DNA of 5,969 nucleotides from Paracoccus sp. (in: a-proteobacteria) (GTDB taxonomy: Bacteria > Pseudomonadota > Alphaproteobacteria > Rhodobacterales > Rhodobacteraceae), in the NCBI GenBank assembly GCA_018056045.1, contig JAGPGI010000182.1:1-5969 (forward strand). Direction: 5' to 3'. The translations under genes and the position numbers were made by a program. Under the pieces are notes generated by a model. That model searched no databases, had not been told where the DNA came from, and worked only from the letters and a program-made list of their open reading frames with translations. Shown here piece by piece: positions 1 through 5,969 of this stretch (position 1 is the first letter of the stretch; every line of letters starts with the position of its first letter).

Positions 1-528
1 ATCCTGACCGAGCGCCCCGATCTGGTCTGGGCCGGCGATTGCGACGAATTGGGCACCCTGACCGCGCCCGATTTCGGCCCGGCCCATTCGCCCGAACCCG
101 CGCATCTGCTCTCGGGCCATGACGGCTGGCTGGCCAGCCACGGGCTGACGCATCTGCGCGAATTGTGGCTGGAACCCGACGGTCTGTCCCTGCGTGGCGA
201 GGATTCTCTGGCCGCGCTGGATGCCAGCGCCCAGATCCGGCTGGATCAGGTCCGCCCCGAGGACGGTCTGGCCTTTGACATCCGCTTTCACCTGCACCCT
301 GATATCGACGCCCGCATGCAGGGGCAGGAGGTGCAACTGACCCTGCCCAATGGCGAGGTCTGGCAGTTCAGCCATGATGGCGTGGGCGAGGCCCGGCTTG
401 AGGCATCCTGCCTTCTGGACCGGACTCTGGCCGAGCCGCGCCCCTCGCGGCAGATCGTGATTTCCGCGCATCTTCAGGGCAAGGCCATCCAGATCGGCTG
501 GACCTTGGCGCATTCCGGCGCTAGGTGA
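1..528 (+). CDS. Heparinase II/III-like family protein, C-terminal part (5' end outside window)
   Basis: The frame is open from the first base, so this is the last 175 residues of a longer protein; the TTG at 49 is an internal codon, not a start. The sequence matches my recollection of the C-terminal beta-sandwich domain of alphaproteobacterial heparinase II/III-like proteins: a GHDGWLASHG segment, then LTHLRELWL, a GED motif (residues 66-68 of the visible part), the FDIRFHLHP strand, and an LPNGEVWQF strand followed near the end by QIVIS. Family members are polysaccharide lyase-like, usually around 550 residues. The catalytic alpha/alpha-barrel half would lie upstream of the window, so neither activity nor substrate can be judged; heparin itself is an unlikely substrate in such bacteria. 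It ends 36 bases before purH on the same strand, so co-transcription is plausible. The family call is good; the biochemical role is unknown. Confidence 0.8.
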   Translation: MLTERPDLVWAGDCDELGTLTAPDFGPAHSPEPAHLLSGHDGWLASHGLTHLRELWLEPDGLSLRGEDSLAALDASAQIRLDQVRPEDGLAFDIRFHLHPDIDARMQGQEVQLTLPNGEVWQFSHDGVGEARLEASCLLDRTLAEPRPSRQIVISAHLQGKAIQIGWTLAHSGAR

Positions 529-564
529 CGGGCCACATCCGCGATCCATAACGGGGCCTGACCG

Positions 565-2154
565 ATGACCGACCGTATTCCGCTGAAGCGTGCGCTGATT
601 TCCGTGTCCGACAAGACCGGACTGATCGACTTCGCAAGGGCGCTGTCGGCGCGAGGGGTCGAGCTGCTCTCGACCGGCGGCACCGCCAAGGCCCTGCGCG
701 AGGCCGGGCTGACCGTCCGCGACGTCGCTGACGTGACCGGCTTCCCGGAAATGATGGATGGCCGCGTCAAGACGCTGCATCCGGCGGTGCATGGCGGGCT
801 GCTGGCGCTGCGCGACAGCGAGGAACACATGGCCGCCGCAGCCTCGCACGGGATCGGCATGATCGACCTCTTGGTGGTCAACCTGTATCCGTTCGAGGAG
901 ACCGTCGCCAAGGGCGCCAGCTACGACGATTGCATCGAGAATATCGATATCGGCGGCCCGGCGATGATCCGCGCCGCCTCCAAGAACCATGCTTTCGTGA
1001 CCGTGGTCGTGGACGTTCAGGACTATGCCGCCGTGCTGGCGGAACTGGACGCCAATGACGACAGCACCCGCTATGCCTTCCGCCAGCGTCAGGCGCAGAT
1101 CGCCTATGCCCGGACGGCGGCCTATGACGCGGCGGTCTCGAACTGGATGGCGGGCGCCATCGGCGAGGACATGCCGCGCCGCCGCGCATTCGCCGGCACG
1201 CTGGCGCAGGGGCTGCGCTATGGCGAGAACCCGCATCAGGCGGCGGGTTTTTACAAGGACGGCTCGGACCGGCCGGGCGTGGCCACGGCCAGGCAATGGC
1301 AGGGCAAGGAGCTGTCTTACAACAACATCAACGACACCGACGCGGCCTTTGAACTGGTGGCGGAGTTCGATCCGGCCGCCGGTCCCGCCGTCGCCATCAT
1401 CAAGCACGCCAACCCTTGCGGCGTGGCGCGCGGCGCATCAGCCATCGAGGCTTACCGGCGCGCCTATGACTGCGACCGCACCTCGGCATTCGGCGGCATT
1501 GTCGCGCTGAACACGGCGCTTGACGCTGAAACCGCCCGCGCCATCACCGAGATCTTTACCGAGGTCGTCATCGCCCCCGAGGCCAGCGACGAGGCGCGCG
1601 AGATCTTTGCCGCGAAAAAGAACCTGCGCCTCTTGACCACCGGCGGGCTGCCCGATGCGGGCGCGGCGGGTCTGGCCTTCCGTCAGGTCGCCGGCGGTTT
1701 TCTGGTGCAGGGTCGCGACAATGGCCGCATCCTGCGCAGCGACCTGAAGGTGGTGACCAAGCGCCAGCCCAGCGAGGCCGAACTGAACGACCTGCTGTTT
1801 GCCTGGACCGTCGCCAAGCATGTGAAATCGAACGCCATCGTCTATGCCCGCGATCTGGCCACGGTCGGCATTGGCGCCGGCCAGATGAGCCGCGTCGATT
1901 CGACCCGCATCGGCAAGCGCAAATCCGAAGACATGGCCGAGGTGCTGGGTCTGGATCAGGCGCTGACCATCGGCTCGTCGGTCGCATCGGACGCGTTTTT
2001 CCCCTTTGCTGACGGGGTCGAGGCGCTGGCTGCGGCGGGCGCGAAAGCGGTGATCCAGCCCGGCGGCTCGATGCGGGACGCCGAGGTGATCGAGGCCGCC
2101 GACCGTCTGGGTCTGGCCATGGTCTTTACCGGCCAGCGGCATTTCCGCCACTGA
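565..2154 (+). CDS. purH: Bifunctional AICAR formyltransferase / IMP cyclohydrolase PurH
   Basis: This cytosolic enzyme catalyses the last two steps of de novo purine synthesis: formylation of AICAR with 10-formyltetrahydrofolate to FAICAR, then ring closure to IMP. The 529-residue length is normal and both domains look complete. The N-terminal MGS-like cyclohydrolase domain (about 1-200) shows SVSDKTGL (13-20), STGGT (36-40), [16 protein letters not shown] (58-73), VVNLYPFE (104-111) and [17 protein letters not shown] (125-141). The C-terminal formyltransferase domain shows LRYGENPHQ (217-225), [10 protein letters not shown] (251-260), the catalytic Lys280-His281 pair in [20 protein letters not shown] (306-316), SNAIVYA (422-428), [10 protein letters not shown] (437-446) and a [10 protein letters not shown] ending. 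The ATG fits the family N-terminus, with a weak purine-rich stretch (GGGG at about 553-556) upstream. No purine-responsive regulatory site is evident in the short gap before it. Its stop overlaps the lspA start by one base (TGATG). Confidence 0.97.
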   Translation: MTDRIPLKRALISVSDKTGLIDFARALSARGVELLSTGGTAKALREAGLTVRDVADVTGFPEMMDGRVKTLHPAVHGGLLALRDSEEHMAAAASHGIGMIDLLVVNLYPFEETVAKGASYDDCIENIDIGGPAMIRAASKNHAFVTVVVDVQDYAAVLAELDANDDSTRYAFRQRQAQIAYARTAAYDAAVSNWMAGAIGEDMPRRRAFAGTLAQGLRYGENPHQAAGFYKDGSDRPGVATARQWQGKELSYNNINDTDAAFELVAEFDPAAGPAVAIIKHANPCGVARGASAIEAYRRAYDCDRTSAFGGIVALNTALDAETARAITEIFTEVVIAPEASDEAREIFAAKKNLRLLTTGGLPDAGAAGLAFRQVAGGFLVQGRDNGRILRSDLKVVTKRQPSEAELNDLLFAWTVAKHVKSNAIVYARDLATVGIGAGQMSRVDSTRIGKRKSEDMAEVLGLDQALTIGSSVASDAFFPFADGVEALAAAGAKAVIQPGGSMRDAEVIEAADRLGLAMVFTGQRHFRH

Positions 2155-2843
2155 TGAGCGACGCCTCGACCCCCAAGAAACCCGCGGCCCCCCGCAAGCG
2201 CGCCAAAAAGGCGCCCCCGCCGCGTGTCTGGCGCAATGTCGGGCTGTGGGCGGGGCTGATCTTTTTCCTGGATCAGGCGCTGAAATATCTGGTCGTGCAT
2301 GTGCTGCAACTGGATCGGGTGCGTGAAATCGACGTGCTGGACCCGTGGCTGAACCTGCGCATGGCCTGGAATCAGGGCATGAATTTCGGCCTGTTCGCCA
2401 GCGATGTCGACACCACGCGCTGGATCCTGATCGCCATCGCCATTGCGGTCTGCCTGTGGGTGGGGATCTGGGTCGGGCGGGCAAAGCCCTCGCGCTTTGC
2501 GCAGATTTCGGCCGGGCTGCTGATCGGCGGCGCGCTGGGCAATGTCGTCGACCGTTTCGTCTATGGGGCGGTCGCCGATTTCCTGAACATGTCGCTGCCG
2601 AACTGGCGCAATCCCTATAGCTTCAACGTCGCCGATATCGCGATTTTCCTAGGCGCACTGGGGCTGGTGCTGCAACCGCCCGAGAAAAAGCCCGAACCCA
2701 AGAAGCGCCGCGCCCCGGCCAAGCCCCGGACGGCGAAACCCCGCCCGGAACCGGCCGCCGATCCGGGCAACGGATCGCTTGTCGAACAGGGCGATCTGTT
2801 CGCGGGTGACAAGACCCGTGACGAGGCCGGGAATTCACGCTAG
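2154..2843 (+). CDS. lspA: Lipoprotein signal peptidase (signal peptidase II) with charged N- and C-terminal extensions
   Basis: This inner-membrane aspartyl protease cleaves the signal peptide of prolipoproteins just before the lipid-modified cysteine. The core has the family motifs: DQALK in the first membrane segment (Asp40-Lys44), NQGMNFG (73-79), GALGNVVDR (126-134), VADFLN with Asp142, and FNVADIAI with Asp161. Asp142 and Asp161 are 19 residues apart, the spacing of the catalytic pair in the Pseudomonas enzyme (Asp124/Asp143). Four hydrophobic segments lie near 28-50, 88-108, 117-138 and 155-174. At 229 residues it is much longer than the usual 150-170. The excess is a Lys/Arg/Pro/Ala-rich N-terminus (about 1-27) and a basic, Pro-rich tail (about 175-229), both predicted cytoplasmic from the family's topology. 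The start ATG overlaps the purH stop with no strong ribosome site of its own, which suggests translational coupling. The adjacent downstream gene encodes a likely substrate. Confidence 0.95.
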   Translation: MSDASTPKKPAAPRKRAKKAPPPRVWRNVGLWAGLIFFLDQALKYLVVHVLQLDRVREIDVLDPWLNLRMAWNQGMNFGLFASDVDTTRWILIAIAIAVCLWVGIWVGRAKPSRFAQISAGLLIGGALGNVVDRFVYGAVADFLNMSLPNWRNPYSFNVADIAIFLGALGLVLQPPEKKPEPKKRRAPAKPRTAKPRPEPAADPGNGSLVEQGDLFAGDKTRDEAGNSR

Positions 2844-2862
2844 AACGACGCCAGAAGAACAT

Positions 2863-2867
2863 GAGGG
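2863..2867 (+). promoter_or_regulatory. Ribosome binding site for the DUF3035 lipoprotein gene
   Basis: GAGGG ends seven bases before the ATG at 2875. This selects that start over in-frame upstream codons such as the TTG at 2779, which would lie inside lspA and would place 32 unrelated residues ahead of the lipoprotein signal peptide. Confidence 0.7.
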
Positions 2868-2874
2868 ACGGACG

Positions 2875-3438
2875 ATGCGGGCGATCGCGCTGACAATGAC
2901 CATGCTGTGGCTTGCCGCCTGCAGCACCGATCCGCACCTGATGAATACCGGCGCCGGGCAGGACGGGCCGGACGAGTTCGGCATCGTGCCGACAAAGCCC
3001 CTGCAGATGCCCGAGGACATGAACGCCCTGCCAGCGCCGACGCCGGGCGGCAGTAACATCACCGACCCGACGCCGATGGGCGATGCGGTGGCGGCCCTTG
3101 GCGGCAATCCCGCGCAACTGTCGGTGCAGGGCATCGGCGCCTCGGATGGCGGGCTGGTCAATTATGCCTCGCGCATGGGCCGTGATCCGGCGATCCGCCA
3201 GCTGACCGCGCAGGAAGATCTGGAATGGCGCAGCCGCCATTCGCGCCGCGTGCTTGAGGTTCTGGCGCGCTCGAACGTCTATTACCGCGCCTATGAGCCG
3301 ATGACGCTGGACAGCTGGGCCGAACAGGAGCGCTGGCGCCCGACCGGCGTGCTGCTGCCCGCAGCGCCGCCCGTCAATCGCGGCGCGCCGGTCGAGCCGG
3401 TCGATCCCAACGAACAGGGCGCGGTGCTGGTCAACTGA
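2875..3438 (+). CDS. DUF3035-family lipoprotein, probable BamF-like subunit of the outer-membrane beta-barrel assembly machine
   Basis: This is a 187-residue predicted lipoprotein. The first 16 residues form a short signal peptide ending in the lipobox LAAC, so Cys16 would be lipidated after LspA cleavage. The residue after Cys is Ser, not Asp, which by the E. coli Lol rule favours the outer membrane. The mature part begins with a flexible stretch, then PDEFGIVPTKPLQMPEDM (32-49), which I recognise as the conserved start of DUF3035 proteins, followed by PAPTPGG and TDPTP. A charged, probably helical segment lies at about 112-135, and the C-terminus is Pro-rich. DUF3035 corresponds to BamF, a lipoprotein found with the BAM complex of Caulobacter; the role here is inferred from that family, and its molecular function is poorly defined. 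The gene starts 31 bases after lspA with a good ribosome site, so it is probably in the same transcript. Confidence 0.82.
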   Translation: MRAIALTMTMLWLAACSTDPHLMNTGAGQDGPDEFGIVPTKPLQMPEDMNALPAPTPGGSNITDPTPMGDAVAALGGNPAQLSVQGIGASDGGLVNYASRMGRDPAIRQLTAQEDLEWRSRHSRRVLEVLARSNVYYRAYEPMTLDSWAEQERWRPTGVLLPAAPPVNRGAPVEPVDPNEQGAVLVN

Positions 3439-3476
3439 CCGCGCATCCTCACGGGTGATCACGCTTAGATGACGGG

Positions 3477-3514
3477 CCCCGGGCTTGCGCCCAACCGCCC
3501 GGCGGGGCAGTTTT
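3477..3514 (+). terminator. Possible weak intrinsic terminator or hairpin between the lipoprotein gene and the M16 pair
   Basis: The left arm CCCCGGGC (3477-3484) can pair with GCCCGG plus GG (3497-3505) across a one-base bulge at 3503, leaving a loop of about 12 bases. Four T residues follow at 3511-3514, after a short CG-rich spacer. The T-run is short, not directly attached to the stem, and self-complementary G/C runs are common at this base composition, so this is only a candidate. It lies in the sole gap above 40 bases in the window (3439-3544), which also holds the 8-base palindrome GTGATCAC at 3455-3462. I could not identify a convincing promoter there. Confidence 0.25.
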
Positions 3515-3533
3515 CGGCACGCGACCCGGAACC

Positions 3534-3537
3534 GGAG
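3534..3537 (+). promoter_or_regulatory. Ribosome binding site for the first M16 gene
   Basis: GGAG ends seven bases before the ATG at 3545. It supports this start over an in-frame upstream alternative at 3485, which would put 20 Arg-rich residues in front of an otherwise standard signal peptide. Confidence 0.7.
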
Positions 3538-3544
3538 CCTGCCC

Positions 3545-4984
3545 ATGACGATTTTCACCCGCGCGGCGCCCCTTGCGGCTTTGCTGGCCGCCCCTCTTGT
3601 GACTGGCCCCGCCCTGGCCGAGATGCCCAGGGGAATCAGCCATTTTACCCTGGATAACGGCCTTGAGGCGGTGGTGATCGAGGATCATCGCGCCCCGGTC
3701 GTCGTGCAGATGGTCTGGTACAAGGTCGGCTCGGCCGATGAGCAGCCGGGCAAATCCGGCATCGCGCATTATCTGGAACACCTGATGTTCAAGGGCACCG
3801 ACAAGCTGGCCCCGGGCGAGCTGTCCAAGACCGTGACCGCCAATGGCGGCATGGACAATGCCTTTACCAGCTATGACTTCACCGCCTATTTCCAGCGCAT
3901 CGCCAGCGACCGCCTGCCCTTGGTCATGGAGATGGAATCCGACCGCATGGCCAACCTCAAGATCGGCGAGGACGACTGGCAGGCCGAACGCCAGGTCGTG
4001 CTTGAGGAACGCTCGCAGCGCACCGACAGCGATCCCGGCGCCCAATTCGCCGAGGAACGCAGCGCGGTCCAGTTCTACAACCACCCCTACGGCCGCCCGG
4101 TCATCGGCTGGCGCGCCGAGATGGAGGGGCTGACCCGCGACGACGCCAATGCCTGGTATGACGCGCATTACGCCCCGAACAACGCCGTGCTGATCATCGC
4201 CGGCGACGTGACGCCCGAGCGGGCCAAGGAGCTGGCGCAGGAATATTACGGCCCGATCAAGCCCAAAGCCGGTGCCGAACGCGGACCCCGCCCGCAGGAA
4301 CCCGAACAACGCTCGCCCCGCCGGATGGAGCGTTCGGACCCGCGCGTGGCCGAGCCGGTGCTGATCCGCACCATTCTGGTCCCCGAACGCAATCCGGGCG
4401 ACCAGAAGACCGCCGCCGCGCTGACCGTGCTGGCCGAGATGCTTGGCGGCTCGGCGCAGACCTCGGTTCTGGCGCGGGAACTGATGCTGACCGGCAAGGC
4501 GCTTTTCATCGATGCCGGCTATGACGGCCTGTCGGTTGACCCGACCACCTTCAACATCGCGCTGATGCCCGCGCCCGGCCTCTCGAATGCCGAGGCCGAG
4601 GCGGCGCTGGATGCGGCGCTGGAAAAATTCCGCAACGACGGTCCAGACCCCGCACAGCTTGAGCGGGTCAAGACGCAGGTCCGCGCGGCCGAGGTCTACA
4701 AACAGGATTCCGCCCATGGCCGCGCCTATGACTACGGTCAGGGCCTGACGATCGGGCTGGGGATCGAGGATGTGAACGACTGGCCGGATATCCTTGCCGC
4801 CGTCACCCCCGAGGATATCCGCGCCGCCGCCGAACTGGTTCTGGACAGCAGGGCCGATGTGACCGGCTGGCTGCTGCCTGCCGCCACGCCTGCCATCACG
4901 CCTGCGGCCGCGCCCGCCATGACCCCGGCCGGGGATGCCCCCGCCGCATCGACCGACCCAGCCAATCCGGGGGAAAGCCAATGA
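3545..4984 (+). CDS. M16-family (pitrilysin/insulinase-type) zinc peptidase, catalytic subunit, exported
   Basis: This is a 479-residue predicted periplasmic metallopeptidase. A Sec signal peptide covers residues 1-25, with likely cleavage after ALA. The zinc site is complete: His75-Tyr-Leu-Glu78-His79, the inverted HxxEH motif, and Glu155 in ERQVVLEER, 76 residues after His79; Glu148 matches the second conserved acidic residue seen in pitrilysin. Flanking GIAHYLEHLMFKGT and NGGMDNAFTSYDFTAY are typical of M16B enzymes. A hydrophilic linker (about 239-268) leads to the second M16 domain (about 269-442). That domain lacks the Arg/Tyr pair of the family: the matching positions appear to be Met314 and Phe321. 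After 442 comes an Ala/Pro/Thr-rich tail built on a short repeat. The gene overlaps the next M16 gene by four bases, pointing to a heterodimer. The physiological substrate is unknown; turnover of small periplasmic peptides is the family-level expectation. Confidence 0.93.
   Translation: MTIFTRAAPLAALLAAPLVTGPALAEMPRGISHFTLDNGLEAVVIEDHRAPVVVQMVWYKVGSADEQPGKSGIAHYLEHLMFKGTDKLAPGELSKTVTANGGMDNAFTSYDFTAYFQRIASDRLPLVMEMESDRMANLKIGEDDWQAERQVVLEERSQRTDSDPGAQFAEERSAVQFYNHPYGRPVIGWRAEMEGLTRDDANAWYDAHYAPNNAVLIIAGDVTPERAKELAQEYYGPIKPKAGAERGPRPQEPEQRSPRRMERSDPRVAEPVLIRTILVPERNPGDQKTAAALTVLAEMLGGSAQTSVLARELMLTGKALFIDAGYDGLSVDPTTFNIALMPAPGLSNAEAEAALDAALEKFRNDGPDPAQLERVKTQVRAAEVYKQDSAHGRAYDYGQGLTIGLGIEDVNDWPDILAAVTPEDIRAAAELVLDSRADVTGWLLPAATPAITPAAAPAMTPAGDAPAASTDPANPGESQ
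4877..4936 (+). repeat. Five imperfect 12-bp tandem units encoding Pro-Ala-x-Thr-like repeats
   Basis: Units begin at 4877, 4889, 4901, 4913 and 4925. The first two, CCTGCCGCCACG and CCTGCCATCACG, differ at three bases, and later units drift further. They encode PAAT, PAIT, PAAA, PAMT and PAGD, at residues 445-464 of the first M16 protein, just after the folded domain ends. The period is a multiple of three, so changes in unit number would keep the frame. The result is a low-complexity, probably disordered tail. Confidence 0.7.
4969..4974 (+). promoter_or_regulatory. Ribosome binding site for the second M16 gene, inside the first
   Basis: GGGGGA ends six bases before the ATG at 4981 and lies within the last codons of the preceding gene. 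Together with the ATGA overlap it supports coupled, roughly equal translation of the two M16 proteins. Confidence 0.6.
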
Positions 4985-5969
4985 TCCGCGCCCTTGCCAC
5001 TTTCGTCTTTGTCGCACTGGCCAGCCTTCCGGCGCGGGCCATCGAGATCCAGCAGATCACCTCGCCCGGCGGCATCAACGCCTGGCTGGTCGAGGATCAC
5101 TCGATTCCCTTCACCGCGCTGACCCTGATGTTCAGGGGCGGCGCCAGTCTTGACGCGCCCGACAAGCGCGGCGCCATGAACCTGATGACCGCGCTGCTCG
5201 AGGAAGGCTCGGGCGAGATGAACTCGGTCCAGTTCGCCGAGGCGGCCGAGGCGCTGGCGACCAGCGCGGGCTTCAATGTCAGCGACGATGCGCTGGTGGT
5301 CAGCGGCCGCGCCCTGACCGAAAACCGCGATCAGGCCGCCGATCTGCTGCGTCAGGCGCTGACCCAACCGCGTTTCGACGCCGACGCCATCGAGCGGGTG
5401 CGCGCACAGGTGCAATCGGCGATCCGCAACGAGGCGACGGACCCCCAATCCATCGCCTCCAAGGCGCTGGCGGCGCAGGCCTGGGGCGATCATCCCTATG
5501 CGACCTCGATCAATGGCACGGCCGAATCGGTTGCCGCGCTGACCCGCGACGACCTGATCGACGCGCAAAAGCGCATTCTGGCGCGCGACCGGGTCGTGGT
5601 GGCCGCTGCCGGCGATATCGACGCCGAGGCCCTGGGGCTGCTGATCGACAAGGTGCTGGGCGGGCTGCCGGAAACCGGCTCGGTGCCGCTGCCCGAACCG
5701 GCGAAACTGGGCCTGACCGGCGGGGTGACGGTGATCGACTGGGACAGCCCGCAGACGGTGGTGACCTTTGCCCAGCCCGGCCTGCCGATGTCGGACCCCG
5801 ACTATTTCGCCGCCGTGGTCGCCGATCATATTCTGGGCGGTGGCGGGTTCTCCTCGCGGCTGATGGACGAGATCCGCGAAAAGCGCGGGCTGACCTATGG
5901 CGTCAGCACCGGCCTTGCCAATGGCATCTATGGCGAGACATGGCAGGGCGGCATGGCCAGCGCCAATGA
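4981..5969 (+). CDS. M16-family peptidase-like protein, non-catalytic partner subunit, exported (3' end outside window)
   Basis: The frame stays open to the window edge, giving 329 codons of a protein expected to be about 420-450 residues. A signal peptide covers residues 1-20, with likely cleavage after ARA. The fold signature is M16: an N-terminal GGINAWLVEDHSIPF segment, FRGGASLDAPDKRG, GDHPYATSINGT (169-180) and a GDI strand (211-213). The zinc site is gone: in alignment by eye with the upstream protein the ligand positions become Asn67, Thr70, Ala71 and Gln145. The second domain keeps the family's substrate-binding pair, Arg299 and Tyr306 in IREKRGLTYG, with the same seven-residue spacing as Arg824/Tyr831 of insulin-degrading enzyme. 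It is therefore likely an inactive partner that completes the active site of the upstream subunit, as described for the Sphingomonas SPH2681/SPH2682 pair and mitochondrial processing peptidase. The ATG overlaps the preceding stop (ATGA) and has its own ribosome site. Confidence 0.92.
   Translation, partial: MIRALATFVFVALASLPARAIEIQQITSPGGINAWLVEDHSIPFTALTLMFRGGASLDAPDKRGAMNLMTALLEEGSGEMNSVQFAEAAEALATSAGFNVSDDALVVSGRALTENRDQAADLLRQALTQPRFDADAIERVRAQVQSAIRNEATDPQSIASKALAAQAWGDHPYATSINGTAESVAALTRDDLIDAQKRILARDRVVVAAAGDIDAEALGLLIDKVLGGLPETGSVPLPEPAKLGLTGGVTVIDWDSPQTVVTFAQPGLPMSDPDYFAAVVADHILGGGGFSSRLMDEIREKRGLTYGVSTGLANGIYGETWQGGMASAN

Noticed and set aside
1438..2484. Long minus-strand open frame spanning the 3' half of purH and the start of lspA; similar ones at 2623-3558 and 4738-5829.
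   Set aside because: They cross the boundaries of well-supported plus-strand genes, have compositions typical of antisense frames at high GC, and show no motifs.
2779..2874. Upstream in-frame extension of the lipoprotein gene beginning at a TTG inside lspA.
   Set aside because: It would bury the lipoprotein signal peptide behind 32 residues. The ATG at 2875 has a good ribosome site and gives a standard lipobox.
3484..3513. Possible promoter with TTGCGC as a -35 element.
   Set aside because: No acceptable -10 element occurs at the expected spacing (CAGTTT is the nearest), so it is not supported.
3469..3657. Small plus-strand open frame of about 62 codons across the M16 start.
   Set aside because: It overlaps the M16 signal-peptide region in another frame and has no motif or convincing start.
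4923..4934. Perfect 12-base palindrome CCCCGGCCGGGG.
   Set aside because: It lies inside the Pro/Ala-coding repeat and is readily explained by the base composition; no T-run follows it, so it is not a terminator.
3449..5017. Long open frame on the minus strand (about 520 codons) opposite the first M16 gene.
   Set aside because: It is a mirror of the G/C-biased codon use of the real gene. The product is Gly/Arg/His-rich with no recognisable domain, while the plus strand has clear M16 motifs and a signal peptide.

Overview
The window looks like a piece of chromosome from a high-GC alphaproteobacterium of the Rhodobacterales, most likely Paracoccus or a close relative. The clues are strong G/C preference at third codon positions, the protein sequences themselves, and a gene order (heparinase II/III-like, purH, lspA, DUF3035 lipoprotein, M16 peptidase, M16 peptidase) that I recall as typical of this group. 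The genus is inferred from memory of the family, not from a search.

All six genes lie on the + strand and are tightly packed. From left to right: the 3' end of a heparinase II/III-like gene (1-528); purH (565-2154), the bifunctional enzyme for the last two steps of IMP synthesis; lspA (2154-2843), the lipoprotein signal peptidase, starting in a one-base overlap with purH; a small lipoprotein gene of the DUF3035/BamF type (2875-3438); then, after the only sizeable gap (3439-3544), two M16-family zinc-peptidase-like genes (3545-4984 and 4981 to the window end) joined by a 4-base ATGA overlap. The second M16 gene is cut off by the right edge.

From lspA onward the cluster has an envelope theme. 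LspA is the inner-membrane enzyme that matures lipoproteins, the next gene encodes a lipoprotein with a clear lipobox, and the two M16 proteins carry Sec-type signal peptides. The M16 pair is complementary: the first has the complete zinc site (HxxEH plus a distal Glu) but lacks the C-terminal Arg/Tyr pair, while the second has lost every zinc ligand but keeps Arg and Tyr seven residues apart. This predicts one active heterodimer. purH is a housekeeping purine gene that shares the neighbourhood.

I see no RNA genes, insertion sequences, CRISPR arrays, attachment sites or signs of recent transfer. It is an ordinary core-genome region. The points most worth a second look are the split M16 active site, the basic extensions at both ends of LspA, a five-unit 12-bp coding repeat at the end of the first M16 gene, and a possible hairpin between the lipoprotein gene and the M16 pair.
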